Source of the DNA: Actinomycetota bacterium
GTDB taxonomy: Bacteria > Actinomycetota > Acidimicrobiia > Acidimicrobiales > BP-101
Assembly (NCBI GenBank): GCA_030838265.1
Contig: JAUTXA010000047.1
Coordinates: 1 to 5,972 of the forward strand
Length of the DNA: 5,972 nt
Reading direction: 5' to 3'
Numbering within the stretch: the stretch's first letter is position 1; every line of letters starts with the position of its first letter. The notes below the pieces were generated by a model. That model saw only the letters and a program-made list of their open reading frames with translations, was not told where the DNA came from and made no database searches. Shown in pieces: positions 1 through 5,240 of this stretch. The position numbers and the translations under genes are program-made.

Positions 1-5
1 GGTCT

Positions 6-57
6 GGTTCTGCCCCCAGATCTGGTCGCTCTGACCACCTTATCTGGTGCCAGAACC
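6..57. repeat. Interrupted inverted repeat (extended hairpin) downstream of the kinase gene
   Basis: Three nested complementary arms are visible. GGTTCTG (6-12) pairs with CAGAACC (51-57); CCAGAT (16-21) pairs with ATCTGG (42-47) after a 3/3 internal loop; TGGTC (23-27) pairs with GACCA (33-37) around a 5-base loop. The arms also contain the perfect palindrome CCAGATCTGG (16-25), and TCTGGT occurs three times (3, 21, 43). It lies 12 bases beyond the stop codon of the minus-strand trio, so a transcript-end or processing structure is the simplest reading. No T-run follows on either strand, so it is not a classic intrinsic terminator. An operator or small mobile repeat is the alternative. The pairing is seen directly; the role is inferred. 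Confidence 0.5.
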
Positions 58-69
58 GGGTGGCGAGGG

Positions 70-792
70 TCAGACGAGGGGCCAGGGGTAGGGGCGGCGG
101 TCGTGGCCCGGGTCGGGGAAGCGGTCGAGCTGGGCCACCGCCGCGGCGCGAGCCGCCAGCGCCGCCACCTCGTCGCGGTCGAGCAGCCCGTGCAACTCAG
201 CCGGCAGGTCGAGGGCGAAGCGGGACGCCGCCTCCCGCAGCGGCTCGGGGATGGGGTCGCCGGCGAAGTCCCAGATCACCGTGCGCAGGTGCGGATCGGC
301 GTTGAAGCAAAGGCCGTGATCGATGGCCCAGATCTTCCCGTCCCCATCGATGAGGCAGTGGCCGCCCTTCCGATCGGCGTTGTTGGCGATGAGGTCGAAG
401 GTGCAGACCATGCGCAGGGCGTCGTGATGGACGGGGTCCTCGAGCAAGGTGAAGTAGTGCTGGTCGTAGTCGACGTCGACGAAGCGCTGGAGGGAGCCCA
501 CGCCGAGCGGGCCGTCATCGCGCACCACCGTCTCGGGGACGAAGCACCACCCCAGCGCCTCGGAGAGCACGTAGGCAGCCACCTCCCGCCGGTAGAGGCC
601 GGCCGGAAAGTCCCAGAGCGGGCGCTCGCCCCGGTGCGGCTTGTAGATGGCCTGCCCATGCAGGTCGCCGCACTCGAGGTTGGCCAAGAACGTGGCGTTC
701 GAGCTCCAGGGCATGCGGCCCTCGATCTCGACTGACCCTTCGGTGAGGAGGGTCAGAGCTTCGGCGGACGGTGGCCGTTGGTCCGGGGGCAC
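70..792 (-). CDS. SCO1664-family protein, PI3/4-kinase-like (TIGR03843 type), last gene of the trio
   Basis: This is a 240-residue soluble protein of the actinobacterial family distantly related to phosphatidylinositol 3- and 4-kinases; its substrate is unknown. Visible kinase-like elements are a probable nucleotide-binding lysine in AIYKPHRGERPLWDF (K51), a catalytic-loop-like FDLIANNADRKGGH (residues 132-145, compare DRHxxN of PI kinases) and a DFG-like AIDHG (D158, probable metal ligand). The N-terminal EGRMPWSSNATFLA matches the usual family start. The start is GTG at 792 with a CAGG six bases upstream; it overlaps the DUF3090 gene by 40 bases, implying translational coupling. The stop is TGA at 70-72. 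In M. tuberculosis the equivalent Rv2133c lies a few genes from mshC, so mycothiol genes may lie beyond the left edge. Family assignment is firm; kinase activity is an inference. Confidence 0.9.
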   Translation of the reverse strand: MPPDQRPPSAEALTLLTEGSVEIEGRMPWSSNATFLANLECGDLHGQAIYKPHRGERPLWDFPAGLYRREVAAYVLSEALGWCFVPETVVRDDGPLGVGSLQRFVDVDYDQHYFTLLEDPVHHDALRMVCTFDLIANNADRKGGHCLIDGDGKIWAIDHGLCFNADPHLRTVIWDFAGDPIPEPLREAASRFALDLPAELHGLLDRDEVAALAARAAAVAQLDRFPDPGHDRRPYPWPLV

Positions 793-1334
793 ACGTGACC
801 TGTCGGGTCGAGGGGGAAGCCGCAGAGCGGGCAGGGCGGTCGGCCGCTATCGACCAGCTGGGTGCCTCGGATGGCCACCGCCGCCATCTGCTCGCGGGTG
901 GCCAGGACGCGCAACGTCGCGCCCTGCGGTCGATCGTCACCGCCGCCGTCGTCCCCCTCGCGGCCCTCGGTGGCCTGGTCGATGAGCTCGGCCAGAAGCT
1001 CCTCCTCGGTGAGCTCGCGGGGGACAAACTCCTCGACGGTCAACACCAGCCGGTCGAGGGCCTCGTCGTAGCCCAGCTGCATGTTGCCGACCGACCAGGC
1101 CACGTCCGTCGGGTCCTGGGGCTCGAGATTGTCGGGCAGGTGGCCCGGTCGTTCGAGGTTCTTCAGCAGCTCGGACACCGCCTCGGCCAGGGCCGACACC
1201 TGCTGCTTCTCGACCTTCACCGACACCACCTCGAGCCCGGCCCTGACCTGCAGGAAGAAGAGGCGACGCCCCGGCTCCCCGACTGTGCCGACGGTGATGA
1301 GGTCGGCGTCGGTGAAGTTGAAAGACTCGCTCAT
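753..1334 (-). CDS. DUF3090 family protein (TIGR03847 type), middle gene of the trio
   Basis: This 193-residue protein belongs to a family of unknown function that almost always accompanies the kinase-like and phosphomutase-like genes beside it (Rv2134c in M. tuberculosis). Residues 1-118 form the conserved body, beginning SESFNFTDADLITVGTVGEPG and including DVAWSVGNMQLGYDE (77-91). A charged Gly/Asp-rich linker follows at about 119-138. The C-terminus carries C168-x2-C171-x8-H180-x-C182-x5-H188, a likely zinc knuckle typical of the family. There is no signal peptide or membrane segment. The ATG at 1332-1334 overlaps the stop of the phosphatase gene as ATGA, and an upstream in-frame extension was rejected because it only shadows that gene. 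Tight coupling on both sides argues for stoichiometric production and probably a shared complex. Zinc binding is inferred from the motif only. Confidence 0.92.
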   Translation of the reverse strand: MSESFNFTDADLITVGTVGEPGRRLFFLQVRAGLEVVSVKVEKQQVSALAEAVSELLKNLERPGHLPDNLEPQDPTDVAWSVGNMQLGYDEALDRLVLTVEEFVPRELTEEELLAELIDQATEGREGDDGGGDDRPQGATLRVLATREQMAAVAIRGTQLVDSGRPPCPLCGFPLDPTGHVCPRTNGHRPPKL

Positions 1335-1993
1335 GCCGCCGCGCTCAGGGTGTTGACGCCCACCACGAAGGGCCCAGCGTCCGAGTAGGTGACGGTGCTG
1401 ATCGAGCAGGGCGAGATGAGGATGCGCTGGAAGAGGTCGAGGTGGCTGCCCATGGCGTGGGCCACGGCCGCCTTGATGGGATCGGCGTGGGAGACGGCGA
1501 CCACCACCTCGCCCGGGTGGTCCTTGCATATGCGAGCCACCGCGTCGGTGATGCGGGTCTGCATCTCGGTGAAGGACTCGCCGCCTGGGAAGCGGAAGCC
1601 GCTGGGAAAGCGCTGCACCGTCTTCCACTCCGGCAGCTTCACGAGGTCCTTGAGCTTGCGGCCCGTCCACTCGCCGAAGTCGCACTCGATGAGGCCGCGG
1701 TTGACCCGAGCCCGCAGCTCGAGGGCCTTGGCGATGGGGGCGGCCGTCTCACGGGTGCGCTCGAGGGGCGACGCATAGACGGCGGTGACCTTGGCCCCGC
1801 TCGCTTTGATGCGGTCGGCCGCGGCCTGGGCCTGTTCCCTGCCCTTGTCGGCCAGGTGCAGGCCGGCGGCCCGGCCCGGAAGGACCTGGCCCGTCGTCGG
1901 CGTCTGTCCGTGGCGGACGAACAGGATGGTCGTGGGCTTGGGAGCGTTGGCCTTCGATGGCACGGTCTTCGACGAAGCGGCGCGGGTGGGCAT
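1331..1993 (-). CDS. MSMEG_4193-family histidine phosphatase / probable phosphomutase (TIGR03848 type), first gene of the trio
   Basis: This 220-residue cytoplasmic protein has the phosphoglycerate-mutase fold. The catalytic set is complete: R27-H28-G29 in LFVRHGQT (H28 is the residue phosphorylated in this superfamily), R79 in SPLERTRETA, the acid E103 in GLIECDFGEWTG, and H169 in VVAVSHAD. It is the counterpart of Rv2135c, and its pairing with a kinase-like gene has prompted the suggestion that it is a phosphomutase or phosphatase acting on the kinase product; the substrate is unknown. The first 20 residues (Lys/Ala/Ser/Thr-rich) precede the core and are unusual, so an in-frame GTG at 1963 is a credible alternative start giving 210 residues. 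The ATG at 1993 overlaps the ATG of the divergent glycosylase gene. Family assignment is firm; the start is less so. Confidence 0.92.
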   Translation of the reverse strand: MPTRAASSKTVPSKANAPKPTTILFVRHGQTPTTGQVLPGRAAGLHLADKGREQAQAAADRIKASGAKVTAVYASPLERTRETAAPIAKALELRARVNRGLIECDFGEWTGRKLKDLVKLPEWKTVQRFPSGFRFPGGESFTEMQTRITDAVARICKDHPGEVVVAVSHADPIKAAVAHAMGSHLDLFQRILISPCSISTVTYSDAGPFVVGVNTLSAAA

Positions 1994-2015
1994 GGCGGCG
2001 CCACGAACCTACCCT
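1987..2015 (+). promoter_or_regulatory. Candidate promoter for the glycosylase gene, overlapping an opposite-strand -10
   Basis: TGGGCA (1987-1992, four of six matches to TTGACA) and TACCCT (2010-2015, a TANNNT -10 of the kind common in actinobacteria) are separated by 17 bases. Transcription would begin close to the GTG at 2022, giving a leaderless message. On the minus strand TAGGTT (2006-2011) overlaps the same TA step and could serve the phosphatase gene, with a leader of roughly five or six bases to the ATG at 1993; no good -35 is visible for it. Prediction by eye only. Confidence 0.3.
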
Positions 2016-2720
2016 GACCCGGTGGCCCAGCCGGACGCGATCTCCCGCATCAACGCCGAGATCGTCGAGTGCCGTCGCTGCCCGCGGCTGGTGGCGTGGC
2101 GGGAGGAGGTGGCTGCCGAGAAGCGCGCCGCGTTCGCCGACCAGGAGTATTGGGGGCGGCCCATCCCTGGATTCGGCGACCCCAAGGCCAGGTTGGTCAT
2201 CGTCGGCTTGGCCCCCGCCGCTCACGGCGCCAACCGGACGGGCCGCATGTTCACGGGTGACCGCAGCGGCGACTGGCTCTTCCGCGCCCTGCACCGGGCG
2301 GGGTACGCCAACCAGCCCATCAGCGTGAGCGCCACCGACGGGCTGCGACTGACCGACGCCTACATCACCGCCGCCGTCCGTTGCGCCCCGCCCGCCAACA
2401 AACCGACGGCCGAAGAGCGCGACAACTGCCAGGCCTACCTGGCCCGCGACCTCGCCGCCCTCAGCGAGACGGCCGCAATCGTGGCCCTCGGGCAGTTCGG
2501 CTACGACGCGGTCTGCCGGGTTCTCGGCGTTCGTCCTCGCCCTCGGTTCGGCCACCTGGTCGAAGTGCCCGTCGACGAGCGCCGAACCATCGTCTGCTCC
2601 TTCCATCCCAGCCAGCAGAACACCTTCACCGGCAAGCTCACCGAGCCCATGTTCGATGCCGTGTTCGCCCGGGCCCGCCAGCTGGCCGACGCCGCCGACC
2701 TCAGCGCACGAGGGCGATGA
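1992..2720 (+). CDS. udgB: Uracil-DNA glycosylase, family 5 (UdgB type)
   Basis: This enzyme excises uracil (and, in characterised relatives, other deaminated bases) from DNA to start base-excision repair. The 242 residues show the family 5 signature: motif A GLAPAAHGANRTGRMFTGD (72-90), with alanine at position 75 where families 1 and 4 carry a polar catalytic residue, and motif C FHPSQQNTFTGKLT (204-217). Four cysteines, C27-x2-C30 and C131-x14-C146, have the spacing of the 4Fe-4S cluster of family 4/5 enzymes. The block CPRLVAWREEV (30-40) is also typical. The ATG at 1992-1994 has no useful ribosome-binding site; an in-frame GTG at 2022, six bases after a TACCCT element, would give a leaderless 232-residue protein that keeps every motif. 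The 3' end overlaps the convergent transporter gene by 20 bases. Confidence 0.95.
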   Translation: MAAPRTYPDPVAQPDAISRINAEIVECRRCPRLVAWREEVAAEKRAAFADQEYWGRPIPGFGDPKARLVIVGLAPAAHGANRTGRMFTGDRSGDWLFRALHRAGYANQPISVSATDGLRLTDAYITAAVRCAPPANKPTAEERDNCQAYLARDLAALSETAAIVALGQFGYDAVCRVLGVRPRPRFGHLVEVPVDERRTIVCSFHPSQQNTFTGKLTEPMFDAVFARARQLADAADLSARGR

Positions 2721-3546
2721 CCTCACCGGTGCCGTAGATGACGGCCGAGACGGCGAGGAAGCCGGCCACCGTGAGCCGCAGTCGCCGGTCGCTGGCCTTG
2801 ATCGCCCAGTGGGCGCCGATGCGGGCGCCGGGGATGACGCCGATCGAGAGGAACAGCGCCGTCCACCAGTCGATGTCGTGCAGGTGCCAGTGGGTCAGCG
2901 TGCCGGGGATGGCAAAGATGCCGACGCACGCGAGAGACGTGGCGATGGCCGTCTTCAGCGGGATGCGGGCCACCTCGGTGAACCCGGGGACCATGACCAC
3001 CCCGCCGCCGATGCCGAGGAGGCCCGACATGAGGCCCGCCCCGCCGCCGACCAGGGCGAGGACGAACGCCGTGTCGTGCCCCGCGACTGGGGTCGGTGAT
3101 GGGGCCGCGTGCTCGGCGGGAACGGCGACCCACTCGTCCTCGGCCTCCGATCGCAGGTCGTCGGGGCGGCGAGGGGGACGGCTCATCCGGTAGGCGGTGT
3201 AGCCGAGGAGGGCGGCGGTGAGGATCATCAGCCAATGTCCGTGGCCGGGGACGGCGTGGGAGAGGAACGAGCCGCCGACTGCGGCCAGGATCCCGGTCGG
3301 CGCCGTCCAGGCCACCACCCGCCACTCGATGAGCCCCTCGTTGGCGTAGCGAGCCGTCCCCGAGACCGCGCTCGGGAGGATGGCGGGCAGCGTCGTACCG
3401 ACCGCGAAGATGGCACTCAGCCCGAGCGCTCGCACCGCCGGGGTCGAGATCACCGCGCCCCCCACGCCGAACGCAGCCGACATGACACCGGTGAAGACCC
3501 CGACCAAGAGAGCCAGGGCGGCGTGCAGCGGCGTCAGGTCGAGCAC
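2701..3546 (-). CDS. TSUP-family (TauE/SafE, DUF81) membrane transporter
   Basis: This 281-residue integral membrane protein belongs to the family of exporters or importers of sulfite, sulfoacetate, thiosulfate or other organic anions. Two homologous halves can be seen: residues about 6-121, with FGVGGAVISTP (26-36), and about 158-280, with LGIGGGVVMVPGF (177-189). The glycine-rich GVGG/GIGG motif starts each half. Hydrophobic stretches at about 7-25, 31-50, 76-98, 104-119, 159-187, 198-216, 228-245 and 258-279 suit seven or eight membrane segments. Residues 122-157 form a hydrophilic, Arg/Glu/Pro-rich loop between halves. The start is GTG at 3544-3546 with no strong ribosome-binding site. 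Length is normal for the family. No sulfur-metabolism gene is adjacent, so the substrate cannot be assigned. It is divergent from the DinB gene across 47 bases. Confidence 0.92.
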   Translation of the reverse strand: MLDLTPLHAALALLVGVFTGVMSAAFGVGGAVISTPAVRALGLSAIFAVGTTLPAILPSAVSGTARYANEGLIEWRVVAWTAPTGILAAVGGSFLSHAVPGHGHWLMILTAALLGYTAYRMSRPPRRPDDLRSEAEDEWVAVPAEHAAPSPTPVAGHDTAFVLALVGGGAGLMSGLLGIGGGVVMVPGFTEVARIPLKTAIATSLACVGIFAIPGTLTHWHLHDIDWWTALFLSIGVIPGARIGAHWAIKASDRRLRLTVAGFLAVSAVIYGTGEVIALVR

Positions 3547-3559
3547 CTCGTTTGTCTAC

Positions 3560-3593
3560 CTGACCCTGCCTCCGCTGACCTAAGTTCGAGCGG
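3560..3593 (+). promoter_or_regulatory. Candidate leaderless promoter of the first DinB gene
   Basis: TAAGTT (3581-3586) fits the TANNNT -10 pattern and ends seven bases before the ATG at 3594, the spacing expected when transcription starts at the start codon. CTGACC (3560-3565) is a -35-like element at a short 15-base spacing. There is no Shine-Dalgarno sequence before the ATG, consistent with a leaderless message. A weaker minus-strand -10, TAGGTC (3577-3582), overlaps it and could serve the transporter gene. CTGACctaaGTTCGA also resembles a degenerate actinobacterial LexA box. Confidence 0.35.
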
Positions 3594-4058
3594 ATGGCCA
3601 GCTCCCACGCCGACGTCCTCGAACGACTCCGCGCCACCGTTCGCGACCTGGTGTCGCTCACCACCACCCTCTCCGCGGCCCAGATGCGCAAGGCGGCGGC
3701 CCCTCGGGAGTGGTCGCCGGCCCAGGTCGTCGCCCACCTCGCCGATGCCGAGCTCGTCTACGGGTTCCGGCTGCGCAAGGTCGTCACCGAGCCGTACCCC
3801 CACCTCGCCGCCTTCGACGAGAACGCGTGGGCCGACCGGTTCGCCTTGATCGACGAGGAGCCCAAGGACGCCCTGGCCCGCTGGCGCGTCCTGCGGGAGT
3901 CGAACCTGCGCATCTTCGACTCGCTCGTCGACGACGAGTGGGAGCGCACCGGGATGCATGCCGAACGGGGCGAGATGAGCACGGCCGACATCGCCGAGCT
4001 GCTCGCCGACCACGACCGCAACCACCTCGACCAGATACGCAAGTCCCTCGCCGGCTAG
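3594..4058 (+). CDS. DinB-fold protein (DinB_2-like putative metalloenzyme)
   Basis: This 154-residue soluble protein has the DinB/YfiT four-helix-bundle pattern; it is unrelated to DNA polymerase IV. The metal-binding triad is complete: H48 in AQVVAHLADAE, and H140 and H144 in LLADHDRNHLDQI. W40 in the segment PREWSPAQVVAHL is the usual hallmark of helix 2. Relatives are divalent-metal proteins, some acting as thiol-dependent transferases or isomerases (bacillithiol or mycothiol users) and many uncharacterised; the substrate here is unknown. The start ATG at 3594 is supported by a TAAGTT -10 seven bases upstream. Codons are strongly GC-ending (only 8 of 154 end in A/T) with GCC preferred for alanine, like the genes to its left. 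Its TAG stop overlaps the stop of the convergent gene within CTAG. Confidence 0.88.
   Translation: MASSHADVLERLRATVRDLVSLTTTLSAAQMRKAAAPREWSPAQVVAHLADAELVYGFRLRKVVTEPYPHLAAFDENAWADRFALIDEEPKDALARWRVLRESNLRIFDSLVDDEWERTGMHAERGEMSTADIAELLADHDRNHLDQIRKSLAG
4055..4058. other. Shared CTAG: two convergent TAG stop codons
   Basis: The plus-strand DinB gene ends in TAG at 4056-4058 and the minus-strand DinB-like gene ends in TAG at 4055-4057 (read on its own strand), so four palindromic bases hold both stops. There is no space for a terminator between the genes; transcripts must run into each other's coding region. Confidence 0.9.
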
Positions 4059-4612
4059 GAGCGACGCTGCCGCAGCGCCTCCGCGGCGCGCTCCAGCCCT
4101 CGCCGATGGGCGAAGTCATGAGCGAAGTACCCGTACTTGTCGCCATTCAGCATCTTCCCGAGGGCCAGTCCGAGCCAGGAGCGACCGGCGCCATGCGGCA
4201 CCTTCTCGATCCAGCGATCGTCGGTCGTCGCATCGATGGCGGCGACGAGTTCATCCCGCGTCGCTGCGTAGTCGGTCTCGACCTTCTTCAGCGACCATGA
4301 GCGCTTCTTCGCCAGATGATGGTCGTTGAAGCTGGCGACGCTGTCGAAGCTGCTGAGCTGGTCACCCGCGGGCCGTCTCGCGCCCATCACAACGAGGGCG
4401 CGATGCTCATGGGTCGCCAGATGCCCGAGCAGGTCCTTCACCGACCAGGTGCCGTCGCCAAGCGGCGTGGCAACGGTCCGCTCCGCGCTGGTCAGTCCGC
4501 TGACCACCCCGTCGGTCCAGGCCCGACAGGTCCGCAGGATGTCAATGGCCCGCGCCTGTGACGGCATCTTCCACACTGGCGTGAACTCGAACGAGCTCGC
4601 TCCCACAGTCAC
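4055..4612 (-). CDS. Second DinB-fold protein (DinB / maleylpyruvate-isomerase N-domain-like)
   Basis: This 185-residue protein has the helix-2 pattern GDGTWSVKDLLGHLATHEH, with H64 as first ligand (H68 and H70 follow), and the C-terminal pair H165-x3-H169 in FAHDFAHRRG. It therefore keeps a full DinB-type metal triad but differs greatly from its neighbour outside the motifs, so it is not a recent duplicate. The longer middle section (residues 75-160) resembles mycothiol-dependent maleylpyruvate-isomerase-like or ClbS/DfsB-like relatives; substrate unknown. The start is uncertain: GTG at 4612 gives this length, whereas ATG at 4567 (170 residues) or GTG at 4576 loses only a poorly conserved tail. 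Codon usage is more relaxed than in the genes to the left (32 of 185 codons end in A/T; GCG and GCC about equal), suggesting a different origin. Confidence 0.85.
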   Translation of the reverse strand: MTVGASSFEFTPVWKMPSQARAIDILRTCRAWTDGVVSGLTSAERTVATPLGDGTWSVKDLLGHLATHEHRALVVMGARRPAGDQLSSFDSVASFNDHHLAKKRSWSLKKVETDYAATRDELVAAIDATTDDRWIEKVPHGAGRSWLGLALGKMLNGDKYGYFAHDFAHRRGLERAAEALRQRRS

Positions 4613-4695
4613 GCATCTTGCCCGGCCCGCACTGGCCGGTCGAGCGGCGGCAGAGGCCCTTACGCGCCGCGTGTCGTGGCGCGGATGAACGGCAA

Positions 4696-4736
4696 GACCC
4701 TCGGAATGACGTGTCAGAACTCACCGCTGGAGGGTC
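4696..4736. repeat. Inverted repeat at the 3' end of the SRPBCC gene
   Basis: GACCCTC (4696-4702) pairs perfectly with GAGGGTC (4730-4736); the right arm overlaps the TGA stop (4735-4737) of the SRPBCC gene. The intervening 27 bases contain the palindrome-like TGACGTGTCA (4707-4716). Read on the minus strand the stem is followed by TTGCCGTTC, which is only mildly T-rich, so this is at best a weak terminator for the thiolase/SRPBCC transcript. The rest of the 4613-4734 gap shows nothing convincing. Confidence 0.3.
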
Positions 4737-5169
4737 AGCTACGGCCGGGTGCAGCGAGAGCAGCGCGCAATCTCGCTTGATAGTGACGGCGGCTCCGCTT
4801 CATGAGAGCGCACACGACCGGCGCCACCACTCTTCCGACGACCCCGCGAGGGGTCACTTCGTAACGAATCAAGTGCTCGGTGCCGATCGCCGTGCTCACG
4901 AAGTCCTCCGTGATCACCGTGCGGATCGGCCACGACGGCTTCACCGACTCGAAGACACATTGGGCCGGCGGGTTCCACACCACAGTCCTGCTGATTCCTT
5001 TGATCGGCAATCCCAAGACCCGGCCGGAAAGGTGATTGAGCGTGCCGACAGCTTGTGGCCCCTGCGGCTCGAACTTCAAGGGCTCGATCTCGCTGCCGTG
5101 CTCAACGACGAACGCCCAGGCCTCTTCCGGGGGCACGGGCAGCTGGATCGTGCTTCGGAAACGGGACAC
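4735..5169 (-). CDS. SRPBCC-family (START-like / polyketide-cyclase-like) protein
   Basis: This 144-residue protein has the beginning and end expected of a small helix-grip SRPBCC domain: strand 1 and helix SRFRSTIQLPVPPEEAWAFV (2-21), a central block containing LGLPIKGISRTVVWNPPAQ (52-70), and a long C-terminal helix with LMKRSRRHYQARLRAAL (122-138). Such domains bind hydrophobic ligands or act as coenzyme-handling or polyketide-cyclase enzymes; the ligand here is unknown. The GTG at 5167-5169 is chosen because GAGG lies eight bases upstream and the fold begins immediately after; in-frame sequence further upstream only shadows the thiolase. It follows the thiolase by 71 bases on the same strand with no clear terminator between, so co-transcription is likely. 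Codon use is relaxed: 32 of 144 codons end in A/T, including AGA, AGG, AAA and TGT. Confidence 0.8.
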   Translation of the reverse strand: MSRFRSTIQLPVPPEEAWAFVVEHGSEIEPLKFEPQGPQAVGTLNHLSGRVLGLPIKGISRTVVWNPPAQCVFESVKPSWPIRTVITEDFVSTAIGTEHLIRYEVTPRGVVGRVVAPVVCALMKRSRRHYQARLRAALAAPGRS

Positions 5170-5177
5170 GCAGATAG

Positions 5178-5181
5178 CCTC
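5178..5181 (-). promoter_or_regulatory. Ribosome-binding site of the SRPBCC gene
   Basis: GAGG on the minus strand lies eight bases before the GTG at 5169. It is the best-placed Shine-Dalgarno sequence I found in the window and is the reason for choosing that start over longer in-frame options. Confidence 0.5.
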
Positions 5182-5240
5182 GCGCTTGATGGCGATATTG
5201 CCAGGCAGCCGGATAGGGCCGCCGCGCCGAAAGCCTCCCC

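Noticed and set aside
1..60. Possible tRNA or small RNA in the structured left end
   Set aside because: The nested arms do not form a cloverleaf, there is no anticodon or T-arm consensus, and no promoter is visible; kept only as an inverted repeat.
103..735. Long plus-strand open frame (210 codons) opposite the kinase gene
   Set aside because: It is an antisense shadow typical of high-GC coding DNA: Gly/Ala/Val/Arg/Glu-rich with no recognisable motif, whereas the minus strand encodes a clear family member.
1335..1685. In-frame N-terminal extension of the DUF3090 gene to 1685
   Set aside because: The extra 117 residues are Arg/Gly/Pro-rich and lie wholly inside the phosphatase gene; the family start MSESFNF and the ATGA overlap fix the start at 1334.
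1749..2726. Minus-strand 325-codon open frame spanning the glycosylase gene
   Set aside because: It is antisense to a gene with all family 5 motifs, is Gly/Ala/Asp-rich, and has no domain-like sequence.
4542..4724. Small 60-codon minus-strand open frame before the second DinB gene
   Set aside because: It overlaps the start of the DinB-like gene in another frame, is Arg/Ser/Cys-rich, and has no ribosome-binding site or recognisable family.
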